DNA of 64,000 nucleotides from Acanthosoma haemorrhoidale (Eukaryota > Arthropoda > Insecta > Hemiptera > Acanthosomatidae), in assembly GCA_930367205.1 (NCBI GenBank), contig OV884009.1, positions 100,027,189 to 100,091,188 of the forward strand, written 5' to 3'. A model generated the notes under the pieces. That model worked only from the letters and a program-made list of their open reading frames with translations. It was not told the origin of the DNA and made no database searches. Shown here piece by piece: positions 20,928-33,144 of the stretch; the first letter of the stretch is position 1; every line of letters begins with the position of its first letter. Made by a program: the position numbers and the translations under genes.

Positions 20928-23900
20928 CTTCTTTATTGTATAAAATTACAATCTGCCTTATTCGGCAATAAGTGATTGTGGAAACTGTTCTCATTCATAC
21001 CATATTTACATTTTCATTCATACAGTATTTACAAACAGCCCGACCTACCAAACCCACATGGTTGTCACCTCCGTTGCAAGCGAAAGAGGAAATAGAGTCT
21101 TGGGAAGTCCCCCACGCTCCTCCGTCAGCCGCGTCCCTGGATACGAGCCAGCCATGAGAGCACAGACGCTCAGGACATGATTGGAGAACTCGTCATTGCC
21201 AGGGACTTTGTGGATTGTCACCTTCTTTACATGCAGAAAAGGAAGCGGAATCTTGGGAAGTCCCTTACGCTCCTCCGTCAGCCGCATCCCTGGATACAAG
21301 CCAGCCATGAGAGCACAGACGCTCAGGACATGATTGGAGAACTCGTCATTGCCAGGGACCATGTGGATTGTCACCTTCCTTACATGCGGAAAATGAAGCG
21401 GAATCTTTGAAAGTCCCTTACGCTCCTCCGTCAGCCGCGTCCCTGGATACGAGCCAGCCATGAGAGCACAGACGCTCAGGACATGATTGGAGAACTCGTC
21501 ATTGCCAGGGACTTTGTGGATTGTCACCTTCTTTACATGCGGAAAAGCAAGCGGAATCTTGGGAAGTCCCTTACGCTCCTCCGTCAGCCACATCCCTGGA
21601 TACAAGCCAGCGATGAGAGCACAGACGCTCAGGACATGATTGGAGAACTCGTCATTGCCAGGGACCATGTGGATTGTCACCTTCCTTACATGCGGAAAAT
21701 GAAGCGGAATCTTTGGAAGTCCCTTACGCTCCTCCGTCAGCCGCGTCCCTGGATACGAGCCAGCCATGAGAGCACAGACGCTCAGGACATGATTGGAGAA
21801 CTCGTCATTGCCAGGGACTTTGTTGATTGTCACCTTCTTTACATGCGGAAAATGAAGCGGAATCTTGGGAAGTCCCTTACGCTCCTCCGTCAGCCGCATC
21901 CCTAGATACAAGCCAGCCATGAGAGCACAGACGCTCAGGACATGATTGGAGAACTCGTCATTGCCAGGGACCATGTGGATTGTCACCTTCCTTATAGCGG
22001 AAAATGAAGCGGAATCTTTGGAAGTCCCTTACGCTCCTCCGTCAGCCGCGTCCCTGGATACGAGCCAGCCATGAGAGCACAGACGCTCAGGACATGATTG
22101 GAGAACTCGTCATTGCCAGGGACTTTGTGGATTGTCACCTTCTTTACATGCGGAAAAGGAAGCGGAATCTTGGGAAGTCCCTTACGCTCCTCCGTCAGCC
22201 GCATCCCTGGATACGAGCCAGCCATGAGAGCACAGACGCTCAGGACATGATTGGAGAACTCGTCATTGCCAGGGACTTTGTGGATTGTCACCTTCTTTAC
22301 ATGCGGAAAAGGAAGCGGAATCTTGGGAAGTCCCTCACGCTCCTCCGTCAGCCGCGTCCCTGGATACGAGCCAGCCATGAGAGCACAGACGCTCAGGACA
22401 TGATTGGAGAACTCGTCATTGCCAGGGACTTTGTGGATTGTCACCTTCCTTACATGCGGAAAATGAAGCGGAATCTTTGAAAGTCCCTTACGCTCCTCCG
22501 TCAGCCGCGTCCCTGGATACGAGCCAGCCATGAGAGCACAGACGCTCAGGACATGATTGGAGAACTCGTCATTGCCAGGGACTTTGTGGATTGTCACCTT
22601 CTTTACATGCGGAAAAGCAAGCGGAATCTTGGGAAGTCCCTTACGCTCCTCCGTCAGCCACATCCCTGGATACAAGCCAGCGATGAGAGCACAGACGCTC
22701 AGGACATGATTGGAGAATTCGTCATTGCCAGGGACCATGTGGATTGTCACCTTCCTTACATGCGGAAAATGAAGCGGAATCTTTGGAAGTCCCTTACGCT
22801 CCTCCGTCAGCCGCGTCCCTGGATACGAGCCAGCCATGAGAGCACAGACGCTCAGGACATGATTGGAGAACTCGTCATTGCCAGGGACTTTGTGGATTGT
22901 CACCTTCTTTACATGCGGAAAAGCAAGCGGAATCTTGGGAAGTCCCTTACGCTCCTCCGTCAGCCGCGTCCCTGGATACGAGCCAGCCATGAGAGCACAG
23001 ACGCTCAGGACATGATTGGAGAACTCGTCATTGCCAGGGACTTTGTGGATTGTCACCTTCTTTACATGCGGAAAAGGAAGCGGAATCTTGGGAAGTCCCT
23101 CACGCTCCTCCGTCAGCCGCGTCCCTGGATACGAGCCAGCCATGAGAGCACAGACGCTCAGGACATGATTGGAGAACTCGTCATTGCCAGGGACTTTGTG
23201 AATTGTCACCTTCTTTACATGCGGAAAAGGAAGCGGAATCTTGGGAAGTCCCTTACGCTCCTCCGTCAGCCGCGTCCCTGGATACGAGCCAGCCATGAGA
23301 GCACAGACGCTCAGGACATGATTGGAGAACTCGTCATTGCCAGGGACTTTGTGGATTGTCACCTTCTTTACATGCGGAAAAGGAAGCGGAATCTTGGGAA
23401 GTCCCTCACGCTCCTCCGTCAGCCGCGTCCCTGGATACGAGCCAGCCATGAGAGCACAGACGCTCAGGACATGATTGGAGAACTCGTCATTGCCAGGGAC
23501 TTTGTGAATTGTCACCTTCTTTACATGCGGAAAAGGAAGCGGAATCTTGGGAAGTCCCTTACGCTCCTCCGTCAGCCGCGTCCCTGGATACGAGCCAGCC
23601 ATGAGAGCACAGACGCTCAGGACATGATTGGAGAACTCGTCATTGCCAGGGACTTTGTGGATTGTCACCTTCTTTACATGCGGAAAAGGAAGCGGAATCT
23701 TGGGAAGTCCCTCACGCTCCTCCGTCAGCCGCATCCCTGGATACAAGCCAGCCATGAGAGCACAGACGCTCAGGACATGATTGGAGAACTCTTCATTGCC
23801 AGGGACCATCAAGGATTGTCACCTTCCTTACATGCGGAAAATGAAGCGGAATCTTTGGAAGTCCCTTACGCTCCTCCGTCAGCCGCGTCCCTGGATACGA

Positions 23901-24238
23901 GCCAGCCATGAGAGCACAGACGCTCAGGACATGATTGGAGAACTCCTCATTGCCAGGGACTTTGTGGATTGTCACCTTCTTTACATGCGGAAAAGGAAGC
24001 GGAATCTTGGGAAGTCCCTTACGCTCCTCCGTCAGCCGCATCCCTGGATACAAGCCAGCGATGAGAGCACAGACGCTCAGGACATGATTGGAGAACTCGT
24101 CATTGCCAGGGACTTTGTGGATTGTCACCTTCTTTACATGCGGAAAAGGAAGCGGAATCTTGGGAAGTCCCTCACGCTCCTCCGTCAGCCGCATCCCTGG
24201 ATATGAGTCAGTGGAGGCTGACCAAGAGCCCGATACCC
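20928..24238 (-). mobile_element. Jockey 3' end carrying an expanded 3'-UTR tandem array
   Basis: The plus strand begins TTCTTTATTGTATAAAATTACA, the reverse complement of the family 3' terminus, and proceeds through the standard 3'-UTR landmarks (ATTCATACCATATTTACA, AAACAGCCCGACC, CCACATGGTTGTCACC) to 21060. In place of the single-copy upstream UTR it then enters the 153-bp array and ends at about 24238 in CAGTGGAGGCTGACCAAGAG, which is again single-copy Jockey UTR. No ORF2 sequence follows. Confidence 0.85.
21060..24225 (-). repeat. Tandem array, about 21 copies of a 153-bp unit from the Jockey 3' UTR
   Basis: Landmarks such as CAGGACATGATTGGAG recur every 153 bp. Each unit corresponds to one stretch of Jockey 3' UTR that is single-copy at 43615-43765 and 28462-28580. 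Two main unit types alternate: CTTTGTGGATTG...TTCTTTACATG...AAAAGGAAG and CCATGTGGATTG...TTCCTTACATG...AAAATGAAG. Higher-order structure is present: the three units at 21358-21800 recur at 22427-22870 (offset 1070 bp), and a two-unit block near 23038 is repeated at 23344. Because 153 is 51 codons, frames stay open for hundreds of codons on both strands (for example 606 codons minus, 452 plus). A 1-bp deletion near 21995 splits the frames. Confidence 0.95.
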
Positions 24239-24239
24239 A

Positions 24240-25470
24240 CAGCCGGTAGTTTTCTCTACATAAAACAGTAAACGATTCGTAGTAAATACCTTATTGAATT
24301 TATTATAGCGCATACCTATTCATACTTAGTGTTTGCATTAAATACAGCAGTTGCTCAAATATAGTTGATAATGATAAATATAAAACGTAATTAATATCAT
24401 AATTTAATTGAAAATCTATAATAAACATATTTTTTCCTTGTAATTTTTAACATTGACTGCACTTCAATACTATAAAATCGTAACGCAGGATGTCTGTGAA
24501 ATAAGTGATTTCTATATTTGGCATAAAAAATTAAACTAGCATAAACAAGTTTTGTAGTGTTTTAAACATTGCCATCTTGACATGAAAAAGATATTTCACA
24601 TAAAATTTTAATATTCCTTGAGTGAATGACGGATGGAAAGTGTTTCATATTTATGAAATAAAGAGCGATTTTTCTTTTTTATAATATTGTACAATACATT
24701 CTATCTGCCACTCAGTATGAGGAATGAGATAAAGTTATAGACCAGTCAATAATTTTTAGGGTTTTGATGATTTCTTCTTTTACATGGAGGTATAACTTGA
24801 TACAAGGAAGAAAAGGGAAATATAGCCATTTCCATAAAATGTGGGTACCATAATGATTACTTGGTAAACCAAAATAAATTTTTGTGTATAGTTTTCAGTA
24901 TTGTATTAAAGATCTCAGCGTCCTGATTAACAACATTTAATTTGTGATTCACTTTTTTAAACTATAATTACAAGAGATTAACATCAAGATCTGACGTATT
25001 CACAACTTTAATTCAACCAGTGTTTTTTTTTAGTAGCATGGTATTTTGCATTGGGGTTATATTTGATGCTTCCATAATAATTCAAATAAAATAAATCTTA
25101 GACTATAAGCCTTCAGTAAATGATTTACTAGCAAAAAATAAATAGTTGTCTACCAAACTAAGTAGGACATCAAATTAAGGATCTCCGTGTCCTCGTTATA
25201 TAAATTGAGCCTAAAGCCATTAACCTTTTATCAAAAGTGTTATTTGCATTTTTTCCTCAATTCTAGTTGCAATATGGAGGGTAGATATTTTTCACGAATG
25301 TAATATTCGCGCGTAACAAGTATGTTTTAAGTCCTAGAGATAAAAAAAACAAAAAAAAACCTTATAAATAACAAGGAAAAGTCAATTACTTTTAATGGAA
25401 TATTTACTTATCATGTTAATGAGGGTATTTAGAGGTTTACTGAAACAAAGTAGGGAATCCTTAATAATAG
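24240..25470. other. AT-rich non-coding DNA
   Basis: No open frame, repeat family or signal recognised. Confidence 0.5.
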
Positions 25471-25477
25471 CTGACTC

Positions 25478-25985
25478 ACACTAGCGGTCAACGTAATCCA
25501 ATGAGAAGATTCTTACTGTACGGTTCAGTCAAGTCAATGTAAGGCAGGTTGGCCCAAAGATTTGAGGCACGCGACCGATCAACAACGGCCTAATACTGGT
25601 GCGCTCTTGACGATTTGACCGAACGGCCAGTGTGAACGCTCGGTACTTTAGTCAAATCTACTACGAAATTCTCATAGATTTTGTTTTGGATTCTAGTGTA
25701 TTGTGTGATTTTACTTATAAAAAAAATTGGAGCTCATCTTACAAAACTACACTATGGAGGATGGTGGAAAAACTCCAAAAAGATATGCAAATACTTTATT
25801 ACGCTATAAAAATTAGCCTGAACCGTCATATTTTTTATCCTGACCTATCATTTCTCTCCATCAAAATCAGCGCGATTTTAATCAAAGTTGACGTAATGGA
25901 CGGCATTGTTCACTAACGAATGAACAATTGTAATTAAATGGTGTCGTCTATGACTGGCTTGACCAGACCGCGAGTGTGAATGCTA
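25478..25985. mobile_element. Possible MITE (imperfect inverted repeat)
   Basis: ACTCACACTAGCGGTC at about 25481 pairs with the reverse complement of GACCGCGAGTGTGAAT near 25965. A further internal GGCCAGTGTGAACGCTCGG (25625-25643) resembles the same motif. No transposase lies between them; a 94-codon frame (25632-25916) is unrecognised. Target duplication not established. Confidence 0.35.
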
Positions 25986-28446
25986 CTGATGCAATCCTGA
26001 TCGTGAGCTGATCTGTCCTGACCGTACTTTGATCTCTACTGTGAATTGGCCTTAACTGTGGTTATGACCGTGGCACACTATACTTGATTATTTTTCCCGA
26101 ATCCAATTAGTTTCCCTCACGATTCCGACCGGACTAAGTTCCAGGAGAACTGGAAATAGAATACCTCGTCGACCAGCAGAATATGACGGTTGTTGACGTT
26201 TTTTAAATTTGCTTTTAGTGAAAATAGTAGTGATTCTAAAAAACTTTGGTTGATTGCCACTGTGGTTGTTGACAAGTTGAGATTATTCAACTTGGAAGTT
26301 GCTGATTCAACAAGTAAAAATGCTCAAGGGTGGAAAGCGAAGGGATGTAGGACTCCGTTGACGTTCCCTAAGTTATTTAACTGCCTCCCACCTTATTTTG
26401 ACCCAGTTTGTAGGAGAGTACTGGCTCCCAGGGTTTGAATTATTACCCACACCGAGGGTCACTCTCCATCACTTGTGGGCGTAGATGGCAAAATTGCCTA
26501 GTTAATTCTTCAAGCAAATTAATAGGGACAATTAAATTTACCACTTGAGTCCCGATGTTTTAATTGAGAAAACCTCTCAAGATACTTCATCAATAACATT
26601 TGTTAGAATATAAATAATAACTTATTTATACGCAAATCAAGATACACAACAGGTGAGTGTACTTAAAAAAATATTTCTATGATACATTATAACAAAGAGG
26701 ATTATTTATACCTACCAAAATACCTCACGCACGGGCCCGGTGCTTAGGTAAACTTATCTATTTTTGTCTGTATCTACCCACGGTAACACTAATTCCTGGA
26801 TTTATAGGAAAACACTATTTATTTATAACAAAAATAAATTTTATCACTATTGGATCTTATATTACATCCAAAATACCTATGAAGAAACAATCATAAGAAA
26901 TTACTCCCCTCCTTTTCAATTACCTCTTTTGTTTGGAATAAAAACCTATTCGTTACTTCCAGTTAAAAAAAATTTTATGTTCAGATATTGCAAAATACCT
27001 AGTATTTGGTCAATGAAATAAATTCTGACTTTCAATATATATAATGTTAAACATAAAGTAATTAGGTTTGAATTTGGATATAAGTGTAATATTAGAACTA
27101 GGAATGATTTTTCTTTATACTAGTAAGAGACAAATAATTATTTATACCCAAACAAAGCCATGCCCCTGCTTCATTAGCCTGGTTCTCCCTCTTGTACCTC
27201 TCTAGCTAGTACCACTATTAGTTGTTCAGCCAGTGAGAACAACAACAAACTACGCCATTATAGTGCCCTGAACATTTTATCCACCTTTCTTTTTTAGAGA
27301 CCTTGGAAGTAAGGTTTTTTTATCTTACCCATTATCTGTTGTTTTTGTTTGTTTGGTGAGCGGGGGGGGGGGATTCATGCACTATTGTTTTAATACACAT
27401 ATGTTACCGCAGAATAAAATTTAAAGTTGTATTAAGTTTTATAATGCTAAGAATATTATAATACTAATATTATATATAATGCTAAAAGTAGAGGGGGGTT
27501 GAGCAGAACTGTATACCTCCCTCGTGACTTCATGGAAGTCACTGATGGTTCCATGTTATTTTTAAGTAAGCATTCCTCCAAGACCTCCCACCCTACTTCC
27601 CATAATCTTATCCTTTTCTTATACATATATGTCTCAGCTTTAGCCCCAGACACTCGTCCCTAGAGATTCCACCCAGTATGTAGTAACGTAACTCTTAATA
27701 TTTGTATTTACCAGTGTTTTGCTTGTACTTCATAATAAAGCTTTTCTTTCTTTTCTTTTTAAAGACTCTCCTCTACAAAGATTATTTAACTTAAAAAAAA
27801 AAGTGTGCAGTATTACAAACGAGCAGCAACCTACGTTAGCAGAGAAAAGGGAAAAAGGATGAAAAATCTAAAATGAGCCTTTGCCACTCCTAAGCGCCTC
27901 CAATCCAATTAGAAGATTCTCATAAGCATGTAATGCCAACAGAGCTCTCTTATCTCCATATCTCCACTTTGTAGGCTAAACTGTGTAGTCAAATGAGAAT
28001 CAGTGCTAGCAGTGGAAATTAACAGATAATGAAATTTCTGTCGGCTAGTCGGTCTATAATTTATAATTTCTAGCGCGAGGTTAAACCAGTATAAATTACT
28101 TATACATATAACCTCTAATTGAATAGATTACCTTAGCATTCCTATACTTAGTGGCTCAAGAAATTTAAATTTACCCACAAAATTTGTACATCCGAGATGT
28201 TTCTTGGGATTTTGGTACATTGATTCTTACTTAATTTCTAACACTATACCACAAGAGCCACTGAATTATATGTATCTGCAATGTCCGCTTATTTACATAC
28301 ATTGTGATATGACTTTATAATATTAGTATTTATAATATAGTAGTAAAATTTTAGAAATATTCCTGCATGGTGGTGATAGCAGTCCTGCCTGATGGATACC
28401 TTAACTAGATCTCAACCATTATTACCCTATATAGATTAGATTAAAG
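25986..28446. other. Mostly AT-rich non-coding DNA
   Basis: An 82-codon plus frame (26190-26438) and a 65-codon minus frame (27456-27653) are not recognised. A G-run of about 13 at 27362-27374 lies downstream of a T-rich stretch. No confident feature. Confidence 0.4.
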
Positions 28447-28756
28447 TATCTATTATTAGGCGTCTGCGGCTCTCTCGCTCTTCGCCTGCCTCCACTGGCT
28501 CGTATCCGGTGACGCGGCTGACGGAGGAGCGTGGGGAACTTCCCAAGACTCCGCTTCCCCTTTCGCATGCGAGGGAAGTAACAACAAAGATGTGGATTTG
28601 CGAGGCCTCTGGGGTGTTTGTAAATATTGTATGAAGGAGCGAGTGAATGATGAATTGAAAATATGGTACGGATGAGAACACTTATCTCAATTACTTATAG
28701 CCCAATTAGGCAGATTGTATAGCACAATAAAGAAGTTATAATTATCTATTATTAGG
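28447..28756 (+). mobile_element. 5'-truncated Jockey copy with 14-bp target duplication
   Basis: TATCTATTATTAGG at 28447-28460 is repeated exactly at 28743-28756. Between them lie only 282 bp of Jockey 3' UTR, from GCGGCTCTCTCGCTCTTCGC through GTATGAAGGAGCGAGTGAATG to CAGATTGTATAGCACAATAAAG. The duplication defines the element 3' end as lacking a long poly(A) and proves arrival by target-primed reverse transcription. Confidence 0.9.
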
Positions 28757-30208
28757 GATTACACAAATTTATTTACAAATTAGAGTAAAAAAAAAAAGTT
28801 TTCTAAGAACATTAATCATGTCCTTTTTATCATTTCTTTTCAATTAGGGTTTTTCTTCTTTCAACTTTTTGCCAAACCAGAATTGAAAGGCTGTACTTCC
28901 ATTCAGGTACGGTCTCTTGTAGGTCTATCTGGCTGTATGTACGTTCTACGGAAGGGTACTTAAAAATTATTCCATCAGGATTTTAAAAGTATATTTCACG
29001 AAATCGGAAAATATGCTGATTAGCTTTTGGTTAAAACACAATAACCAAAACTATAAAAGAAAACCCATAAGTGTATTCCAGCTTATTAATTTCAGCAAGT
29101 TCAAGCAATCTTTAGTGGTTTAGTAAAAAAAAATATACTATTTTTGATTGAAAATAACTTGCAGTTATTTCACATTTAAAAAATTCAGGTCCTAATCCCA
29201 AGATTTTCTTTCTTTCGTTTGTATATACTAAACAAAACAAAAGTTCTTGAAGTAACAAAATGTACAACATTTATAAGAAATAATTAGCAAGGTTTTTTAA
29301 AAAATGGTGAGGGTAAAAATCCATGGACCATTATTTTTTTATGTTTAGGTACAGGTCCCCTGCGTCGGCTGAGACCAGCCTAAGAAATTACCACTATCTC
29401 TCTCTCCTCTCTCTCTCTCGCTCACTCGCATTTGATAAAACAATCCAATGTCTTCCGTTTAATTCTCAGGAAAACAAAAAATATTTTATGATTTCAGATT
29501 ATTTAATTTATGGTTACTTCAACAAAATTATTTCTCACGAAGCCTCTCTAATTTTTTTTCCAATAAGTAAAATTAAAAAAGAATACCAAATTATTATTCC
29601 TATTAGTTACATTTTACCTTTTCCAATATTTTCGTTATTTCTTCCTACTATCTATTCTATATAAAATATTTACACCCATTTTAATAATATAATTTCAATG
29701 AAACAACCCATGGTTATAAACAATAAAATATATAATTATATAAATTATTATAATAATCACATTGTAAGAAATGTAGTGTATATATAATCCATTCTTCATA
29801 TACTAAACTAGGTTGTCAATACGAAGGAATAACCTCTCGTGTGCTCACCTATCCCCACGAGCTATGTAACCCAATCACCCTCTAAAATACAACATATACA
29901 CCCCCCACAAAAAAAGTGGCATACTAAAACTTTGTAAAATAAAATATTATAAAATATACACACGATAAAAAATTCATTCTTTAATAAAAAGAACATAAAA
30001 ATATTTTTTGAAGGCAAGTGGCTTATTTTATTTTCAATAAAGGTTTGACCTTATTAATCTTTAGAATTATTGGGTACAAAAAAACTAAAACATTTTTCAT
30101 CAACATATAGTCATCATTCATCTTCATTCGCTATTGTGAATTGTGTAACTAATCACTGAAAATTGATCAAAAGCTTTTTTAAGTATTTTTTTTAGTTTTA
30201 ATTTAAAA
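28757..30208. other. AT-rich non-coding DNA
   Basis: Only AT-rich sequence is seen. A 113-codon plus frame (29323-29664) includes low-complexity CT-derived serine/leucine and is not credible as a gene. Confidence 0.5.
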
Positions 30209-30209
30209 A

Positions 30210-31028
30210 ATGGTTTTGACAGTCGAGCAAGTAGCCGTTGTTGCTTTAGCGGGAGACGCTCAAAATGGGCCAAACTCAGCCCGCGCATTGGGTTTAACTG
30301 AAACTACTGTTCGGAGACCAATAAACACATTGAGACCAATTAGAACAAATAAACACGATATCGTGAGACAGGTTTGAGCATACGCTAACCCCGTTTAGGT
30401 CGGCTGCGAGTGACAGAGCCAAGAGATGACCGGTTTATTGTACTACACACGCTTCGGAATCGGTTTTCAACAGCTAATGATACTGCTCAACTTCTTCGTA
30501 CAACTCGGGGCGTAGCATTCTGTACATAAACTGTTAGAAAAAGACTTGCTGAAATGAATCAAAACCCTCAGAGACATCAGGGCTCTTGTTAACCCGATAA
30601 CATCGCATATCCCGTTGGGAATTTGCTCGGGAACATCTTAGGTGGACTGAAACCGAATGGAACAACGTGCTGTTTTCAGATGAGTCACGCTTCTCTTTTT
30701 GTACCCCAGATGAACAGATGCGAGTTTGCCGAAGGCCTGGTGAGCACTACGCTGTGTGTAATATCACTTCTATTCGGAGGTTCGGTGATGGTGTGAGGTG
30801 AAATTTCTCCAATGGAAATACAGAGATCCACGTGTTCCGTAGGTCTTCTCTTAATGCCGCTTTGTATTACCCAGGAGTACATGCTCTCTTTTGCACCATT
30901 TATTGGCAACTATATGTGGCAATGTTTGTTTTACAATACCTCAATGATGTGGGTATACGGAACTTGCAGGTGGTCAGTTCGTAGCCCGGAAGGTAAATTT
31001 CATCAACTTCTGAATGTGCAGCAATCTT
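30210..31028 (+). pseudogene. Tc1-like transposase relic
   Basis: The start ATGGTTTTGACAGTCGAGC opens a helix-turn-helix-like segment (VEQVAVVALAGDAQNG, then ARALGLTETTVRR). After a gap and frame change come EPRDDRFIVLHTLRNRFSTA, TAQLLRTTRGV and TVRKRLAEMN, the second DNA-binding half of Tc1 transposases. LFSDESRFSF then holds the first catalytic Asp, and GSVMV followed by a stop replaces the usual GGSVMVWGGIS. Intact Tc1 transposases are near 340 residues. At least four frameshifts or stops kill this one. Terminal inverted repeats were not found. The enzyme would have excised and reinserted its element at TA sites. Confidence 0.75.
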
Positions 31029-31220
31029 AATAACAACGGTTCCTTAAGAATTAAGCTAAGCCAGTAGAGGAATCATCTGCAAAAAGGGAGTGCACACCTT
31101 TTTTTATGGCGCAGTGTAGTTTCTAGTTTAACGTTGATGTTTTAACTCCATGCTGAGATGTTAAAAACAGAGTCAATGTTCTCTTTGCAAGAATAATTCT
31201 TCTCGTTTCTTTTATTGCAG

Positions 31221-31269
31221 TCCGGACCTCATCAACACATACGTAAAAAGGCAAAACGTCTTTGAACAG
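31221..31269 (+). CDS. Candidate 49-nt internal exon
   Basis: A pyrimidine-rich acceptor (CGTTTCTTTTATTGCAG, ending at 31220) precedes 49 nt, then the donor CAG/GTAAGA at 31270. Only one frame is open; it gives PDLINTYVKRQNVFEQ with the first base completing a preceding split codon. The peptide is hydrophilic and protein-like, but too short for me to recognise. The exon lies about 190 bp downstream of a Tc1 relic, and no neighbouring exon was found. It could be chance. Confidence 0.25.
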
Positions 31270-31339
31270 GTAAGATGAAAATCTAACATTTTGCCAATCA
31301 AAGTTGAATGTGCGATCCCAACGAATGCATCTACTCAAA

Positions 31340-31849
31340 TCTGATGATCACTAGCTGTGTCTGTTACAAAAGTTCATTTCCATTAAACAAACAATGAAAG
31401 AAGTGTGTGAGTATTGACGATTAAGACATGCACTTAGAAAAAGGAGACTTATACAACATAGGTCTCATTTTTTAATAGAATAGAAAACAAAATGTATTCC
31501 AAGCCAAAGTCCCCTGTGAATAACAATACCGCTCAGTAAACAGGTTTATGTTTGGCAAATAAATATAAATTTGACATTTTAAAAAATAAAGAAACAAACC
31601 GACAACGTAAAATAAAACATGAGCCCCTATAAGAAAAAATAATATTATTACCATAAGATTATTTAGCAAATAAAATCATAGATGGATCCACAAGACACAA
31701 AAATGTATTTGCAATTTATATCTAATGAAACCGTTAGGTTTTTACAAAAGAGACAATAAAATAAAGTACACACTAGCGTGAAAAAAATACAAGCTTCAAA
31801 ATATAATATGGTGACTAAATCGTTCCCAAATTAGCAAACGCCTGTCTGG
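31340..31849. other. AT-rich non-coding DNA
   Basis: Nothing recognised; a 65-codon minus frame is low-complexity hydrophobic. Confidence 0.5.
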
Positions 31850-32545
31850 ATGGTGAGGGGGTACTGGAATAGGATAGTTTTGAAGGTTCATAGGGATGAA
31901 GCTATGCGGGTATTAGGAGGTAGAGGGTTCCAGCTGTCCTTCAATCTGTCCTCAAGTTCCCCCAAGAGGCCCACAGACATATTCAGAGTGTGAGAAAATG
32001 AGGGTGGATACTAGGAGTTGATGTGTAGGCTGGGGTGCAGACAGAATAGTTTCAGGGTACCTATTGACTGACGGGAAATTTGGGAGATTTGTTAGTTCCA
32101 GAAGAGGGTTTTTTCAATGGTCATCTCTAGGTTTTTAATGGCCGTCAAGATTTAACAGGTCATTATGAGTAAAAAATTTGAGGAGGAAACTGAAGGCTAT
32201 AACAATTACGGGAGTTTTTGCAGCGTTTGACCTTAGTTTATTCATATCCGATCTATGTCTTCCTGAATTCAGCAAGTAAATTGGATGGAGGGGAGGATAT
32301 AAATCTGGGAGTCATCAGCATAAAGGTGATGTAGATAAAGATGATTGTATTTGAGAGATATCATTGATGTAACAACTAAAAAGATGGGGAGAAATGCTCA
32401 ATCCCTAGGCTACACTGTATGAAAGAGTGGGGGAAGCAGATAGGGGTTGATTAGGCATAAGTAACTGCTTCTGAACGGTGGGAGAGAAATAATCTGACCC
32501 GGCAGAAAGAGCTATTGGAGAAGGTTAATAATCAATTTCGACGTC
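31850..32545 (-). pseudogene. CR1/L2-like LINE reverse-transcriptase C-terminal relic
   Basis: The minus strand gives HLYADDSQIYILPSIQ (the catalytic YADD box), weak thumb sequence, and near 31870 a C-terminus RLKDSWNPLPPNTRIASSL followed by TFKTILFQ. A W..LP...R...sl..FK..L ending is characteristic of CR1/L2-type LINEs and differs from the Jockey copies here. Stops and shifts are frequent. Part of it (around 32290-32440) aligns with 40640-40770, which carries the preceding RT portion, so the two are from one family. Confidence 0.6.
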
Positions 32546-33144
32546 ATTTTAGATACCTTTCCAGCATAAATTAGCAATGAATTCCTAAATGTATGTATTT
32601 ACATAATATTGGTCGTAAAAATGAACCATTCGCTCTCAAAATTTATACGCAACAGTTCTAGAACTACCACACATTTAGAATATGTACTAACTTTAAGATT
32701 TATCACTATCACATTTTGATATAATGTTGTATAATATTACACTGAAATATAAAGGTCCCGAACCTTCCCAAAGAAAATAGATAAGAATACCATGCCTTTT
32801 ACTTTATTATTGCTCTTGGGGAGACGTGACTTTTGTATGTAAAAATTTTTATACATTTATTTTGTCTTGTGTCAGAACGTTCGGCTATATGATATTTTTA
32901 GTATATTTATTTAAACCGAAGGAATATTATAATGAACATAAAATAGATAAAAGTTTTGATTTCGACTATGTTATTTAAATGAAAAAATGAGTCCTTCTAC
33001 AGGCAATCACAGTATATTGTTATAAGTCTTATGATTGCAATCCTGGTAAGAAGCTTCCTTCATTGCAAAAATGTTTCGCCGGTACTAGATCATCAAAACT
33101 CAATGCTTTGCCAGCCTTTTTTCTATTAATTTTATCAAAGAGTA
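32546..33144. other. AT-rich non-coding DNA
   Basis: No feature recognised. Confidence 0.5.

Noticed and set aside
21045..23911. Long repeat-protein genes on both strands of the array
   Set aside because: The frames follow from a 153-bp (51-codon) unit without stops, occur on both strands, and lie in a LINE 3' UTR. Kept as an observation only, not as genes.
21060..24225. CRISPR array
   Set aside because: The repeats are contiguous 153-bp tandem units with no unique spacers, in a eukaryotic LINE tail.
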